Numbered from the stretch's first letter, positions 1 through 8,900 are shown. The stretch is DNA of 35,106 nt from CAYLSV01 sp964386435 (GCA_964386435.1 CAYLSV010000037.1:1-35106), one strand, 5' to 3'. The notes: generated by a model from the sequence alone, not told the origin. A program made the numbers and translations.

Positions 1-115
1 CAACCCGGCGCGGCGTGCCCAACGGGCCGAGTTCATCGCCGCCCTGCGGCAACGGGCCGAAGAACGCGGCATCGACATGCCCCGCGGCGGCCCCGGCGGC
101 CGCGGCGGGCGGTGA
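1..115 (+). CDS. C-terminal fragment of an unknown protein
   Basis: An open frame enters from the left edge (first full codon at base 2) and stops at TGA 113-115, giving 37 residues rich in Arg, Ala and Gly and ending in a Gly/Arg-rich tail (GGPGGRGGR). Codon use is GC-rich like the neighbours, and the next gene starts 122 bases downstream, so this is probably the true end of a gene. A Gly/Arg-rich tail is seen in several RNA-binding and cell-envelope proteins, but nothing here identifies a family. Confidence 0.5.
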   Translation, partial: NPARRAQRAEFIAALRQRAEERGIDMPRGGPGGRGGR

Positions 116-144
116 ACACCGTCGCACCGGGTTACACCTCGATC

Positions 145-193
145 GTCGCTGAGGCCCCCACCGCTGCATAGCAGCGGTGGGGGCTTCAGCGAC
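145..193. repeat. Long perfect hairpin, solo family-B palindrome
   Basis: Arms 145-167 and 171-193 pair over 23 bp with a single G:T wobble and a three-base loop (ATA). The core GCCCCCACCGC matches the palindromes at 24406-24500 and 33690-33778, and the right flank (CTTCAGCGACGCCCG) is repeated at 24500-24514. It lies between the stop of the partial gene and the pseudopilin start at 237, so it may end the upstream transcript or sit in the pseudopilin leader. There is no T tract. Confidence 0.8.
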
Positions 194-236
194 GCCCGCA
201 CTGCAATGCGGTTCCGGAACCCAAGAATATACTGCC

Positions 237-941
237 ATGAACCACCGCCGCCCCGGCTTCAGCCTCGTCGAACTGCTCGTCGTCATCGGCATCATCGGCC
301 TGCTGCTGGCGATTTTGCTGCCCACCCTCGCCAGCGCCCGGCAGGCGGCTCGGCGCACCGTGTGCGCGGCCCAGCTCCGCAACATCGGGCAGGGCTTCCT
401 GATGTACCTCGACGAGCGTGACCAGCGGCTGCCGCGGGTGAACCCTTTCCCGAGCGATCCGAACCTGGTGCTGCCCCAGCCCGGTCGGCCGCCGGTGCCG
501 GGCATCGTCGCGGTGCTCGACGGCTACGCCGGGCAGACGGAGACAATCGACGGCCGGGTCATCGGCGGCGAGGTGTGGCTTTGCCCCGACGACCAGATCA
601 CCGAGCCGCCCAGCGGCAACATTCCCGCCGGCTTCGACACCTACCACGAACGTGAGGGCGGCAGCTACTACTACAACCCGTGGCTCAACGCCTTCTCCGG
701 CGGCGAGCGGTGGCCGCAAATGCTCGCCGACGCCGAGCAACGCCGCGGCCTCTCGCCGTCGCAGGTCATTGTGATGGACGATTACGAAACCTTCCACGGC
801 GGCCCCGACGATGTGGACCGGGCCGAAGATCCCGAGGGCGGCACCGTCCGGATCACCGACCGCCGCAAGAACTACCTGTACGCCGATTTCCACGTCAGCA
901 ACATCCGCGAGCGGAACAACCGCCGGCGGCCCCGTTCATAA
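237..941 (+). CDS. Type II secretion pseudopilin-like protein (prepilin-type N-terminus)
   Basis: A 234-residue protein with a class III signal: basic MNHRRPG, then FSLVE and a hydrophobic helix to about residue 33. Prepilin peptidase would cut after Gly7, leaving Phe1 and Glu5 of the mature protein. The C-terminus has NYLYADFHVSN, which resembles the NLLFADGHV-type ending of the large planctomycete family of prepilin-type proteins (H-X9-DG group). Such proteins are inserted in the inner membrane and are thought to act as pseudopilins or surface proteins; the exact role is unknown. The frame is open upstream to 177, but the earlier start would lie in a hairpin stem and precede the signal, so ATG 237 is chosen. 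The gene is downstream of the strong hairpin at 145-193. Confidence 0.85.
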   Translation: MNHRRPGFSLVELLVVIGIIGLLLAILLPTLASARQAARRTVCAAQLRNIGQGFLMYLDERDQRLPRVNPFPSDPNLVLPQPGRPPVPGIVAVLDGYAGQTETIDGRVIGGEVWLCPDDQITEPPSGNIPAGFDTYHEREGGSYYYNPWLNAFSGGERWPQMLADAEQRRGLSPSQVIVMDDYETFHGGPDDVDRAEDPEGGTVRITDRRKNYLYADFHVSNIRERNNRRRPRS

Positions 942-973
942 CGATAAGCAAATACGTTCTGCCGATTTTTCGC

Positions 974-1001
974 TTGACGGCTCCTGCTCCATCCTTATCT
1001 T
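974..1001 (+). promoter_or_regulatory. Candidate sigma-70-type promoter
   Basis: TTGACG (974-979) and TATCTT (996-1001) are separated by 16 bases in an AT-richer stretch, 57 bases before the PEP-CTERM gene at 1058. The -10 match is only moderate. Confidence 0.3.
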
Positions 1002-1057
1002 CAATACCAGGCGGTCCACTTCGGACGGCCGAAGAACGCTTGTCAGGGAGAATCCAG

Positions 1058-1930
1058 ATGCCCCGCTACATGCTCGCCGCCGCCGCGGCCCTCACCGTCG
1101 TTTCGGCCGCCAACGCGGAGGTCATCTACGACTCCGAAGGCTTTGAAACCTTTGGCAACACCACCCTTATCGGTCAAAGCAACTCCGTGCAGCCGACCCT
1201 GCTTTGGTCGGAGGAGCGAGACGACGGTGCCGAGGCGAACGTGAAGACGAACGTCCCGGTGACCAGCGGCATCAAGGCCGTGGAGCTCATCAGCACCATT
1301 GAGCCTGGGACGCCCGTCTCCTCCGAGGATCAGTTTGTGGGCGTGCCCGTGCCCAACAGTGCCACGCCGGTCGACCTGACCAGCCCGAGCGAGCCGATTA
1401 TCGTCTCGTTCAGCCTGAACGTCGCCGGCTCAAACAACAACAGCGGCATCGGCCCGGTCTTCGGCGTCGAGGCCTTCGACGAGAACGGCACGCCCAACAA
1501 CCCCGTGCTGGCCGGCGGCGTCACCGTCGATGCCACCAACGGCAACGTGCTGGTCCGCAACGCGACCGGCGACTACGTCGACACCGGCACGGACGTGCCG
1601 CTGCAGGTGTACTCCGACTTCGAGCTCGAGCTTGATTACGTCGCTCTGACTTACGAGGTCCGGATCAACGGCTCGACGATCGCCAGTAACCTGCCGTTCG
1701 TGAACAACACGGCCGCCTTCGGAAGCGCCCAGGCGTTCGCCGACGACTTCACCGATGCCCCGCTGGTGACTTTCGGCAACACCGATCCCGGTGGCACTCA
1801 GGCGGATGATCCGACCGCGCCGATCGTGTCGATCGCGTACTACGACGACTACCGGATCGCCGTGCCGGAGCCGGCCTCGCTGGGTCTGGTGGCGGCCGCC
1901 GGGCTTGGCCTGATCCGTCGCCGGGCCTAA
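1058..1930 (+). CDS. Secreted PEP-CTERM protein
   Basis: A 290-residue protein with a signal peptide (MPRYMLAAAAALTVVSAANA) and a C-terminal PEP-CTERM tail: VPEPASLG, a hydrophobic segment, then the basic end IRRRA. In known systems an exosortase cleaves at the PEP motif and the protein is exported to the envelope or matrix. The body is Asp/Asn/Thr-rich, probably beta-sandwich, with no catalytic motif visible. It shares a scaffold with the protein at 2427: both have IYD-x2-GFE near the start, then GQ-x2-(N/S)-x-QPTLLW, an FDA-T-G block, FA-(D/N)-D and a DDY motif before the tail. The two look like tandem paralogues with a small gene between. ATG 1058 has AGGGAG seven bases upstream. Confidence 0.85.
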   Translation: MPRYMLAAAAALTVVSAANAEVIYDSEGFETFGNTTLIGQSNSVQPTLLWSEERDDGAEANVKTNVPVTSGIKAVELISTIEPGTPVSSEDQFVGVPVPNSATPVDLTSPSEPIIVSFSLNVAGSNNNSGIGPVFGVEAFDENGTPNNPVLAGGVTVDATNGNVLVRNATGDYVDTGTDVPLQVYSDFELELDYVALTYEVRINGSTIASNLPFVNNTAAFGSAQAFADDFTDAPLVTFGNTDPGGTQADDPTAPIVSIAYYDDYRIAVPEPASLGLVAAAGLGLIRRRA

Positions 1931-2010
1931 ACTCGGTGGAGGTCTGGCCACTGGCGCTGCGGCGTCGGGCGGTCGATGCAGTCGGAGGAGAGAAAGTCGA
2001 AGGGAAAGTC

Positions 2011-2289
2011 ATGAAACGTAAGCAAACACAAATCCTCGTCGCGGCCGTCGCCGGGTTGGCCGTGACGATTATCGGCGTCGCCTCGGCCCAATCGTTCGGA
2101 CCTCCCGTCCGCGGCGAGATCGTCGGCGGCGGGTCGTTCGACCCATTTACCGGCATCCGCGGCGGCACGGCCACCGGCCGGCCCGGTATCATCGTGGAGC
2201 CCGGCATCCGCGGCGGCTTCGGCGGCTTCCGACCCCGCCCCCGCAGCCCCTACCGCCCCCCGACGCGGCCGCCCTATCTGCCGCTGTAG
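2011..2289 (+). CDS. Small secreted Gly/Pro/Arg-rich protein
   Basis: A 92-residue protein: basic start MKRKQTQ, hydrophobic core and ASAQ cleavage site (about residue 27), then a low-complexity mature part with repeated GIRGG and a C-terminal PRPRSPYRPPTRPPY stretch. AGGGAA precedes ATG 2011 by a normal distance; the frame is open further upstream but without a signal. It lies between two related PEP-CTERM genes, 80 bases after the first. No family recognised; a short, basic, Pro-rich exported protein could bind polysaccharide or peptidoglycan, but that is a guess. Confidence 0.65.
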   Translation: MKRKQTQILVAAVAGLAVTIIGVASAQSFGPPVRGEIVGGGSFDPFTGIRGGTATGRPGIIVEPGIRGGFGGFRPRPRSPYRPPTRPPYLPL

Positions 2290-2426
2290 GTTCAGTCTCG
2301 TCGTTGGACCTATGCATTCAGGCCATCGCAATGCGGCTTCGTCGCGTTGTGATGGTTCTTTAGCTAGTATGCTGCCGTATTTGCCGCTGATGAACTTCTA
2401 GTTTGTTCAACGCGTAGTTGTCGGTC

Positions 2427-3596
2427 ATGGTTCATCTCATGAATGTCCTTCCATCCAAGGCTTCGACGGCCCTAACTGCCGCGGCGACTACCGCTGTGCT
2501 CGCCGCGAACGTTGTCCCGGTCCAGGGGCAGGTATCTTCGACGCAAATCTACGATGCGGGTGGTTTCGAATCGTCCGCTGGATTCTCGATTGGACCGCTG
2601 GCGGGGCAGGCAAATAACGCTCAGCCCACTTTGCTATGGCAGCGGGCCGTGTTCGATGTGGATGCCGGAGCGACGGGCAACGTCGTCCTTGTTGACAATG
2701 AGCAAAAGGTGCGGCTGACTCACATCGCTCAGACAGGGCAGTCACGTTTCCTTGGCGACGGCTACCACGGCATCGACAACCTGCAGGATCGCCGACCCGA
2801 TCTGCTTCGCGACGTTCGCGGCACTATGCGGATCGGGTTCTCGATGAACGTCGAATTCACCGGTATCGGCGACCGGTTCGGCCCGCAGTTTGGCGTTCAA
2901 GTTTTCGATGCATTTGATGCCAACGCAACACCCGGCCAACCCTCCCCGACACTCTTGGCCGGCGGCATTATGGTGGATGCCTCCACCGGCGAGCTGCTGA
3001 CGTTTGATGAGCAGGGTGTCGCCACCCCAGTCGGCAGGTCGGGCGTCACCCTCGGCCAGACGCACGAATTCGAGATACTGATGAACTTCGTCCGCCGTGA
3101 GTACACGGTGCGGGTGGACGGCGTCGCTGTGCTGCGGGATCAAGGCTTTGTCGACAACTCAAACTTTTCGGGCATCACGCAAGCCTTTGCCAACGACTTG
3201 ACTGACGCGGCCTTCGCCGTGCAGGGTGTTGAGGTTGCGCCGCTTAATTCGACGCTCACGGCCATGGCGACCGTTGATGACTATGAGATCGAGCTGCTGC
3301 GGCTCAACGGCGACGCCACCGGGGATGGATTTGTGAACCTTGCCGACTTCGGCGTGCTGCGTGCTAATTTTGGTGAGGAGGGCAGTCAGTTGACGTTCAA
3401 CGACGCGGACTTCAACGGCGATGAGACGGTCAATTTGGCCGATTTCGGCATCCTGCGGGCGAACTTCGGAAGCTCCGACACCGACGGGCTCGGCTTGATC
3501 GATGCTTGGGCCGCCACCGTGCCGGAGCCCGGCGTGGGGGTTCTTGCGGCGGCCGGGCTGGGGCTGCTGATGCGGCGGGAACGCAGGATGCGGTGA
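2427..3596 (+). CDS. PEP-CTERM protein with dockerin-like repeats
   Basis: About 389 residues from ATG 2427 (ATG 2439 or TTG 2418 are also possible; no strong ribosome site decides). Order: signal peptide, a beta-rich domain related to the 1058 protein, two dockerin-type calcium loops (GDATGDGFVNLADFGVLRAN and DFNGDETVNLADFGILRAN, each with the D-x-N/T-G-D-G pattern followed by a short helix), then VPEPGVG, a hydrophobic segment and the basic end RRERRMR. Type I dockerins bind cohesins in cellulosomes; in planctomycetes they often occur just before PEP-CTERM tails, where their partner is usually unknown. Probably a surface protein. Confidence 0.85.
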   Translation: MVHLMNVLPSKASTALTAAATTAVLAANVVPVQGQVSSTQIYDAGGFESSAGFSIGPLAGQANNAQPTLLWQRAVFDVDAGATGNVVLVDNEQKVRLTHIAQTGQSRFLGDGYHGIDNLQDRRPDLLRDVRGTMRIGFSMNVEFTGIGDRFGPQFGVQVFDAFDANATPGQPSPTLLAGGIMVDASTGELLTFDEQGVATPVGRSGVTLGQTHEFEILMNFVRREYTVRVDGVAVLRDQGFVDNSNFSGITQAFANDLTDAAFAVQGVEVAPLNSTLTAMATVDDYEIELLRLNGDATGDGFVNLADFGVLRANFGEEGSQLTFNDADFNGDETVNLADFGILRANFGSSDTDGLGLIDAWAATVPEPGVGVLAAAGLGLLMRRERRMR

Positions 3597-3615
3597 AGAA
3601 TGAGGGCGGAGAAGT

Positions 3616-3643
3616 TTGACAATCGGCCCGCGCGGCGTCAATT
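3616..3643 (+). promoter_or_regulatory. Candidate promoter for the exopolysaccharide genes
   Basis: A consensus -35, TTGACA (3616-3621), is followed after 16 bases by the poor -10 TCAATT (3638-3643), about 60 bases before the co-polymerase start at 3704. Confidence 0.3.
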
Positions 3644-3703
3644 TGCAGGGCCGGGATACGTCGGCAATAGTCAGCAGTTGACGGAGGACGGCACGGGGAA
3701 CCC

Positions 3704-6121
3704 ATGGCAGCACACGACGACGAGTTTCGCGACACGGCAACCGACCTGCTGCCGCAGCGCGGCCGACACGATCTGGCCGAGCGGGGCGGCTCCGGCGGCA
3801 TCGTCTCCCGCTCGGCCAGCGGCGAAGTCGTGCTCCCGGCCGAGGGCGGCGAGGAGAGCAGCATCGACCTCATGGCCGTCGCCCGCCGTCGCAAATGGTG
3901 GATCATCGGCCTGACCTTGCTGGGCGTGGTGGCTTCCATCGTGATGTACACGCAGCTCGAGGAGCAGTTCAAGAGCCAGGCACGGGTGCTGATCCGAGAC
4001 CGCGCCCCGACGCTGATGGCCGCCCCCGGCACGATGTCGGACCGGCGGAACTACCTTGGCACGGAGATGGCGTTCATCATGAGCAACGCCGTGATCGGCC
4101 AGGCGAGTCAACGGCCGGGGATCAGCGAGCTGCCGAGCGTGCAGGCCGCTGGGCCGGATGCGTCGCCGGCCGGGGTGCTGTTCAGCATGGTGAACGTCGA
4201 GGAGATGACGCCGGAGATCGTCATGATCTCGGCCACCGGCAAGACGCCCGAAGAGACGCGGATGGTGGTCCGCGAAGTGATCAGCGTCTACCGCAACGTC
4301 GCCGCCGCGGCGAGTGAGACGCAAGCACGGAAACTACAGACCATGCTCGAATCCGAGCGGGTGCAGACGGAGCAGGAAGTCGAGGAAATCTGGTCGCAGA
4401 TCACCGAGTTGAGCCGCGAGCTTGGGGCGCTGCCCGGTGACGAGCGGCGAGGCAATTTGCTGATGGCCCGGCTGGGCGAGTTGCAGGACGCGCTCAACAA
4501 CGCGTCGCTGCAGGTGCTCGAGCTCCGGCAGAAGCGGGACCTGCTCCGCGAAGCCGAGGGCGACACGGCGTTGCTTCGCATCCTGCTTCCCGAGTCCGGC
4601 GACGCGTCGGCCTCACTGTGGGCGCAGCACCAGAATCTGAACCGGGCGTTGGTCGAGTACAGCTTCAACTACGGCGACGAGGCCAAGCCGGTCCAGCAGC
4701 TGAAGAACCAGATCCAAGTGCTCGAAGCCGAGCTTCAGGACATCGATGCCCAAGCGCTCGAGACGGCGATGAAGGCCGTGGAGCTCGAGTTTCAGGCCGC
4801 CGAGCGAAAGTACGAGATGCTGCTCGAGGAGTACAAGGCCCAGGAAGATCTGGCCATCGACTCGAACGAGCAAGCCACCCGGTTGCAGAAACTGCGTAGC
4901 GATCTGGCTGCTCGCAACCGGTTCCTGGAGACGGCCGATGAGGGCATCAAATCGCTTGGTTTCAACGTTGACGCCGAGCCGCTTCGGATCGAGCCGATCG
5001 ATGAGCCGGGGCCGGGGTTCAAGGTGTACCCCAAGCCGTCGCAGATTGTCGGCATGGGGTTGGTGCTGGGGCTGATGGCCGGGGCGGGGATGGCGTTTCT
5101 GCTGGAATTTGCCGATGCCCGGTTGCGGGATGCGTCCGAGGTCGAGCCGCTGCTGGAGCTGCCGGTGCTGGGCGTGATGGCCGGGATGGGCAAGCGGCTG
5201 TCGATCGTGGAGCGGGCGCTGCACGTGGTCCGCAAGCCCGATTCGCAGGTGTCCGAGGCGTTGCGGGACATCCGCACCGTGCTGCTGTACGAGATGCCGG
5301 GGCTGAACAAGCGTGGCACGCAGGGCGTCGGTCTGGTGCCGACGGCGGACGCCCCGACGGCCGGACAGGTGCTGCTGGTGACAAGCCCGCTGCCCGGCGA
5401 CGGCAAGACGACGGTGGCCAGCAACTTGGCCGCCTCCTTCGCCGCAAATGGTCGGCGGACGCTGCTAATCGATGCCGACTGCCGTCGGCCGTCGATCGCG
5501 AAGTATCTTGAGCTCGACGGCGTTGACCCAAAAACCCGCGTCGGCTTTTCCGGACTGCTGTGCGAGGACAACCCGCCGCCCCTGGATGAGGTGATTATCC
5601 GCGGCCCGGTCGCCGATGGGCCGGAGGAGATGGACGTGTTGCCGTCCGGTGAGGTGCCGAGCAACCCGGCCGAGATGCTCAACAGCGATGCCGCGCGCGA
5701 TCTGCTGGATGAACTGCGCGGGCGGTACGACGTGATCGTGGTCGACTCGCCGCCGGTGCTGCCGGTGACGGACGCCCGAATTCTGGCCGATCAAGCCGAT
5801 GGTGTGGTGCTGGTGGTGCGGGTCAACCAGACGCCCCGCCGGGCGGCGGTGCAGGCGCGGGAGGCTCTATCCCGCGTCGGCGGCCCGCTGGTCGGCACGG
5901 TGGTGAACGATTCGGCCCGGATCAAGCTCGGCAGCGGCAGCAAGTACGGCTACGGCGGCTACTACAGCTACCGTTACGCGTACACCCGCGACGCCAGCCA
6001 GGACAACGGCGACACCAACGGCCAACGCCGGCGGTTTATCCCGTCCCGCACCACGTCGATCAACGGCAACGGCAGCCACGACAACGGCAGCCGCTTGAAC
6101 GGCAACGGCCAGCATGACTGA
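3704..6121 (+). CDS. Wzc-type polysaccharide co-polymerase / bacterial tyrosine kinase
   Basis: An 805-residue inner-membrane protein controlling chain length and export of exopolysaccharide. Order: acidic cytoplasmic start (1-60); Wzz-type membrane segment after RRRKWW (about 66-82); periplasmic part with long coiled coils (about 205-420); second membrane segment (about 448-467) after the Pro-rich YPKPS; then a BY-kinase domain with Walker A SPLPGDGKTT (about 560-569), Walker A' LLIDADCRRP (about 587-596) and Walker B VIVVDSPP (about 677-684). The tail has a tyrosine cluster YGYGGYYSYRYAY (about 748-760), the usual autophosphorylation site, followed by an unusual Asn/Gly/His-rich end. Both subdomains are on one chain, as in proteobacterial Wzc and unlike the split CapA/CapB of Firmicutes. 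The polymerase-like gene follows 21 bases later, so they are probably co-transcribed. Confidence 0.9.
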   Translation: MAAHDDEFRDTATDLLPQRGRHDLAERGGSGGIVSRSASGEVVLPAEGGEESSIDLMAVARRRKWWIIGLTLLGVVASIVMYTQLEEQFKSQARVLIRDRAPTLMAAPGTMSDRRNYLGTEMAFIMSNAVIGQASQRPGISELPSVQAAGPDASPAGVLFSMVNVEEMTPEIVMISATGKTPEETRMVVREVISVYRNVAAAASETQARKLQTMLESERVQTEQEVEEIWSQITELSRELGALPGDERRGNLLMARLGELQDALNNASLQVLELRQKRDLLREAEGDTALLRILLPESGDASASLWAQHQNLNRALVEYSFNYGDEAKPVQQLKNQIQVLEAELQDIDAQALETAMKAVELEFQAAERKYEMLLEEYKAQEDLAIDSNEQATRLQKLRSDLAARNRFLETADEGIKSLGFNVDAEPLRIEPIDEPGPGFKVYPKPSQIVGMGLVLGLMAGAGMAFLLEFADARLRDASEVEPLLELPVLGVMAGMGKRLSIVERALHVVRKPDSQVSEALRDIRTVLLYEMPGLNKRGTQGVGLVPTADAPTAGQVLLVTSPLPGDGKTTVASNLAASFAANGRRTLLIDADCRRPSIAKYLELDGVDPKTRVGFSGLLCEDNPPPLDEVIIRGPVADGPEEMDVLPSGEVPSNPAEMLNSDAARDLLDELRGRYDVIVVDSPPVLPVTDARILADQADGVVLVVRVNQTPRRAAVQAREALSRVGGPLVGTVVNDSARIKLGSGSKYGYGGYYSYRYAYTRDASQDNGDTNGQRRRFIPSRTTSINGNGSHDNGSRLNGNGQHD

Positions 6122-6142
6122 ACCGCACCCGGGTTTGGCACG

Positions 6143-8713
6143 ATGATCGGCACGTTTCGGCAACTCACCAGCACCACGCCGGGCCGCCACTGGACCGAAG
6201 TCGTCGTCGAGGTGTTGCTGGCGATGATCATCGTCGTCACGCCGTTGATGTTCGGGGCCGCCGCGCCGTGGAGCCAGCAGATCACGCTGATTTTGGCGAC
6301 GCTGATCGTGGTGGCGACCGGGCTGAACCTGCTGCTACGGCCGCGGGGCGGGCGGCGGTGGGGCGGCTGGGTTTGGCTGCCGATCGCGGGCTTCGTGGCC
6401 CTCGTGCTGTTCCAACTCGCGCCGCTCCCGGGCGGCCTCATCGCCATGCTCTCCCCGGCCACCGAGGGCGTGCGGCAGACGTTTCTCCGCGATCTGCCCG
6501 ATGTCCCGCCGGCCCAGCGGCTGACCATGTACCTTCACGGCACGCTCGGCGACCTCCGGCTGCTGCTGGGCGTGATAGCCGTCTTCGCCGCCGTCGTCCT
6601 GACGTTCCGGCATCCGGGGCAGGTCAAGGGCCTGCTGCTGGCCATGGTCGGCTCGGCGGCGGTTGTCGTCGCGGTGCAGCTCTACCAGGTGCTCACCCGC
6701 ACCGGCAGCGTGTTCGACGTGCCGCTGTTCACGCTGCTGGGCGAGCCGGTGAGCAACAGCTTCCATCCGTTCAGCGGCCCGTTCATGAACCACAGCCACT
6801 TCGGCCAGTTCGTGAACCTGGGCATTGGCGCGGCCGGGGCGCTGCTGCTGATCCAGCTCGACGAGGTGCTGCTGGGGAAGAAGCTGCGGGCAAGGTTCGG
6901 CGATTTGCTGCGGCATCAGGATCTGTGGGTCGCCCGGTTCGCGGCGTTGTTCATCCTGCTGGCCGTGCCGGCGATCGGGTTCAGCCAGACGCGGGGCGGG
7001 ATGATTTCGACGCTGGTGGCCGGGCTGGTGGTCTTCGGGCTGATGTGGTGGGCCGACCGTCGGCGGCAGGAGAGCCGGGCGGCGGTGCCGGCGCTGCTGG
7101 GGCTGGCGGTGGTGGTCGTCGGGCTGGCCATCGGCTTCGAGGCGGCGTTCGAGCGGATGGGCACGCTGAGCGACTTCGACCGAGCCCAAGGCGGCCGCAT
7201 CGACATCCTGCGCGACGTGGCGGCGGTGTGGAGCCAGTTCCCGATCTTCGGCACCGGCCTCGGCACGTTCGGCATCGTCTTCGTGCCGTTCGACTCCCAT
7301 ACCGGCACCAGCGCCACCACCCACGCGGAGAACGAGTACGCCCACCTGCTCATGGAAACCGGCCTGCTGGGCATCGCCTGCATCCTCGGCTTCCTGGTGC
7401 TCGTCTTCCTGAGTGCCGGGCGGTGCGTGCGGCAGGTGCGGGACTTTCGCGACGCCCCGTCGGTGCGGCACGGCGTGTTCGGTTTGATCTTCGGGCTTGT
7501 CGCCATCCTCATCCACTCGGCCAGCGACTTCGGCCAGCACCTGCCGGGCGTGGCGCTTATGACCGCGTGCACAACCGGCCTGCTCGTCGTGCTGCCGGGA
7601 ATCGGCGGCCGGCGGGAGCGGGCGCAGGAGTCGCAGCCGTGGCGGTGGCCGGCGGTCGTCGGTTGCGGCCTGCTGGCGGCGGGGCTGGTTGTCGGCGTCT
7701 GGCAGCTTGACCGCGAGCGGCGGGCCGACGCGCTGTATCTCGCGACGATCGAGCAGGCCGCCGGCGACTACGTCAGCGAGGACGAGATTTTGCGGGATGA
7801 GGCGTACGCCGCGTTGCTGGCGACGATGCAGCAGGGCATTAAGCTGGTGCCGCACGACGTCGAGCGGCGGCACGAGCTGGTGCTGGCCCGGTGGGTCGCC
7901 GTGGTCGCCGACGCGGGGGATGGCGACGTGACGCGGGCCGTCGATCTGAACGAGACGCAGCTGGAGTTCGCCCGCCGCATCGCCGACGAGGCCCTGTCGC
8001 TGCGGCCGATGGCTCCGACCTACGGCCCGCCGCTGTCGCTGGCGGCCCGGCTGGAGCACTTCGTCCTGCAGGACCCGGCCGGCCTCAACCGGCTGCGGCT
8101 GGCTTACGAACTCGACTCCTCCGACGCCCAGGTCGCGCTCATGCTCGGCGAGCAGGAACTGGAAAGCGGCGACATCGACAGCGGCGTCGCCTCCGTCCGA
8201 CGGGCTGTGGCAATCAACGACGGCACGCTGGCCGCGGCTTACCGGGCGCTGCTGCGGGCCGACCAATGGCCAGCGGCCCGCGAGCTTGCCGGCAGCGACG
8301 GCACCCGGCTGCTGCTGCTCGCCGACGTGGGCGGCCGGCATTTGCGCGACCACGACCACCCTGACCTCGCCCAGCAGGTGGAGCGCGTCCGACAGGAAGC
8401 CGTGGTTCGCCTCCGCCGCGACGCCCGGCAGGGGCTGGCCAGCTTCGCCGAGCTCCGCCGCCTCGCCACGATCGCCGAGCAGGACGAGCAGTGGGCCGAC
8501 GCCGAGCGATATTTGCGGGCCACGCTCGATGACCAGTGGCGGAACCGCGACCTCCGGACTCGCCTGGTGCGAGCCGTCCGCGCCCAAGGCCGACTGGCCG
8601 ACGCCGTGGAGGAGGCCCGCATCCTGCAAAGCCAGCACCCGCAGAACGACGAGGTGCGGCAGCTCTACAACCGACTCATCGACGAACGCCGCCGACAGCC
8701 CGAGGGGGCGTGA
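6143..8713 (+). CDS. O-antigen ligase/polymerase (Wzy_C type) with C-terminal TPR-like region
   Basis: An 856-residue protein. The first ~520 residues hold about ten to twelve membrane helices; the large loop and the conserved block HAENEYAHLLMETGLLGI (from about residue 394) match the Wzy_C/RfaL family, which polymerises or ligates lipid-linked glycans on the periplasmic side. After the last helix (about 508-525) comes a soluble ~330-residue helical part with TPR-like spacing (for example DAERYLRATLDD followed by DAVEEARILQSQHP near the end). It directly follows the Wzc-like gene, which suggests the pair makes or regulates an exopolysaccharide; ligase and polymerase cannot be told apart from sequence alone. 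Confidence 0.85.
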   Translation: MIGTFRQLTSTTPGRHWTEVVVEVLLAMIIVVTPLMFGAAAPWSQQITLILATLIVVATGLNLLLRPRGGRRWGGWVWLPIAGFVALVLFQLAPLPGGLIAMLSPATEGVRQTFLRDLPDVPPAQRLTMYLHGTLGDLRLLLGVIAVFAAVVLTFRHPGQVKGLLLAMVGSAAVVVAVQLYQVLTRTGSVFDVPLFTLLGEPVSNSFHPFSGPFMNHSHFGQFVNLGIGAAGALLLIQLDEVLLGKKLRARFGDLLRHQDLWVARFAALFILLAVPAIGFSQTRGGMISTLVAGLVVFGLMWWADRRRQESRAAVPALLGLAVVVVGLAIGFEAAFERMGTLSDFDRAQGGRIDILRDVAAVWSQFPIFGTGLGTFGIVFVPFDSHTGTSATTHAENEYAHLLMETGLLGIACILGFLVLVFLSAGRCVRQVRDFRDAPSVRHGVFGLIFGLVAILIHSASDFGQHLPGVALMTACTTGLLVVLPGIGGRRERAQESQPWRWPAVVGCGLLAAGLVVGVWQLDRERRADALYLATIEQAAGDYVSEDEILRDEAYAALLATMQQGIKLVPHDVERRHELVLARWVAVVADAGDGDVTRAVDLNETQLEFARRIADEALSLRPMAPTYGPPLSLAARLEHFVLQDPAGLNRLRLAYELDSSDAQVALMLGEQELESGDIDSGVASVRRAVAINDGTLAAAYRALLRADQWPAARELAGSDGTRLLLLADVGGRHLRDHDHPDLAQQVERVRQEAVVRLRRDARQGLASFAELRRLATIAEQDEQWADAERYLRATLDDQWRNRDLRTRLVRAVRAQGRLADAVEEARILQSQHPQNDEVRQLYNRLIDERRRQPEGA

Positions 8714-8748
8714 GCCGCGTGGGCGTGGGGGCGGGTCGAGCCCGTCTT

Positions 8749-8818
8749 CTGGGGTAGCCGCGGAGCTTGCTCCGCGTGGTCGGCCGGACGCGCGGAGCAA
8801 GCTCCACGGCTACCCCAG
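8749..8818. repeat. REPIN-like inverted palindrome pair, family C
   Basis: Arms 8749-8776 and 8791-8818 are inverted copies over 28 bases with one mismatch, separated by 14 bases. Each arm is itself a palindrome headed by GTAG: CGCGGAGC-TT-GCTCCGCG in the left arm, and the same with one change in the right. The element lies between two convergent genes (stops at 8713 and 8901) and could end transcription from both sides, though it lacks a T tract. Confidence 0.85.
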
Positions 8819-8858
8819 AGAAGTACACGTCACCGCAACTCAGCGGGCCCCAACGACT

Positions 8859-8894
8859 TGAAGTAGCCGCGGGGCAGGCTTCGCGGCTACTTCA
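8859..8894. repeat. Single GTAG palindrome (family C-like hairpin)
   Basis: TGAAGTAGCCGCG (8859-8871) pairs perfectly with CGCGGCTACTTCA (8882-8894) over 13 bp around a ten-base loop. It sits six bases beyond the stop of the pseudouridine synthase gene. The right arm with its flank, GCGGCTACTTCACGC, recurs at 12393-12407. Confidence 0.8.
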
Positions 8895-8900
8895 CGCTTC

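Noticed and set aside
3600..3914. Possible small gene before the Wzc-like gene
   Set aside because: It overlaps the start of the Wzc-like gene in another frame, has no ribosome site and an Arg/Ser/Pro-rich composition typical of shadows.
6335..8800. Long minus-strand open frame of about 820 codons opposite the Wzy-like gene
   Set aside because: The plus-strand protein has clear membrane helices and the Wzy_C motif; the antisense product is low-complexity Arg/Gln/His-rich.
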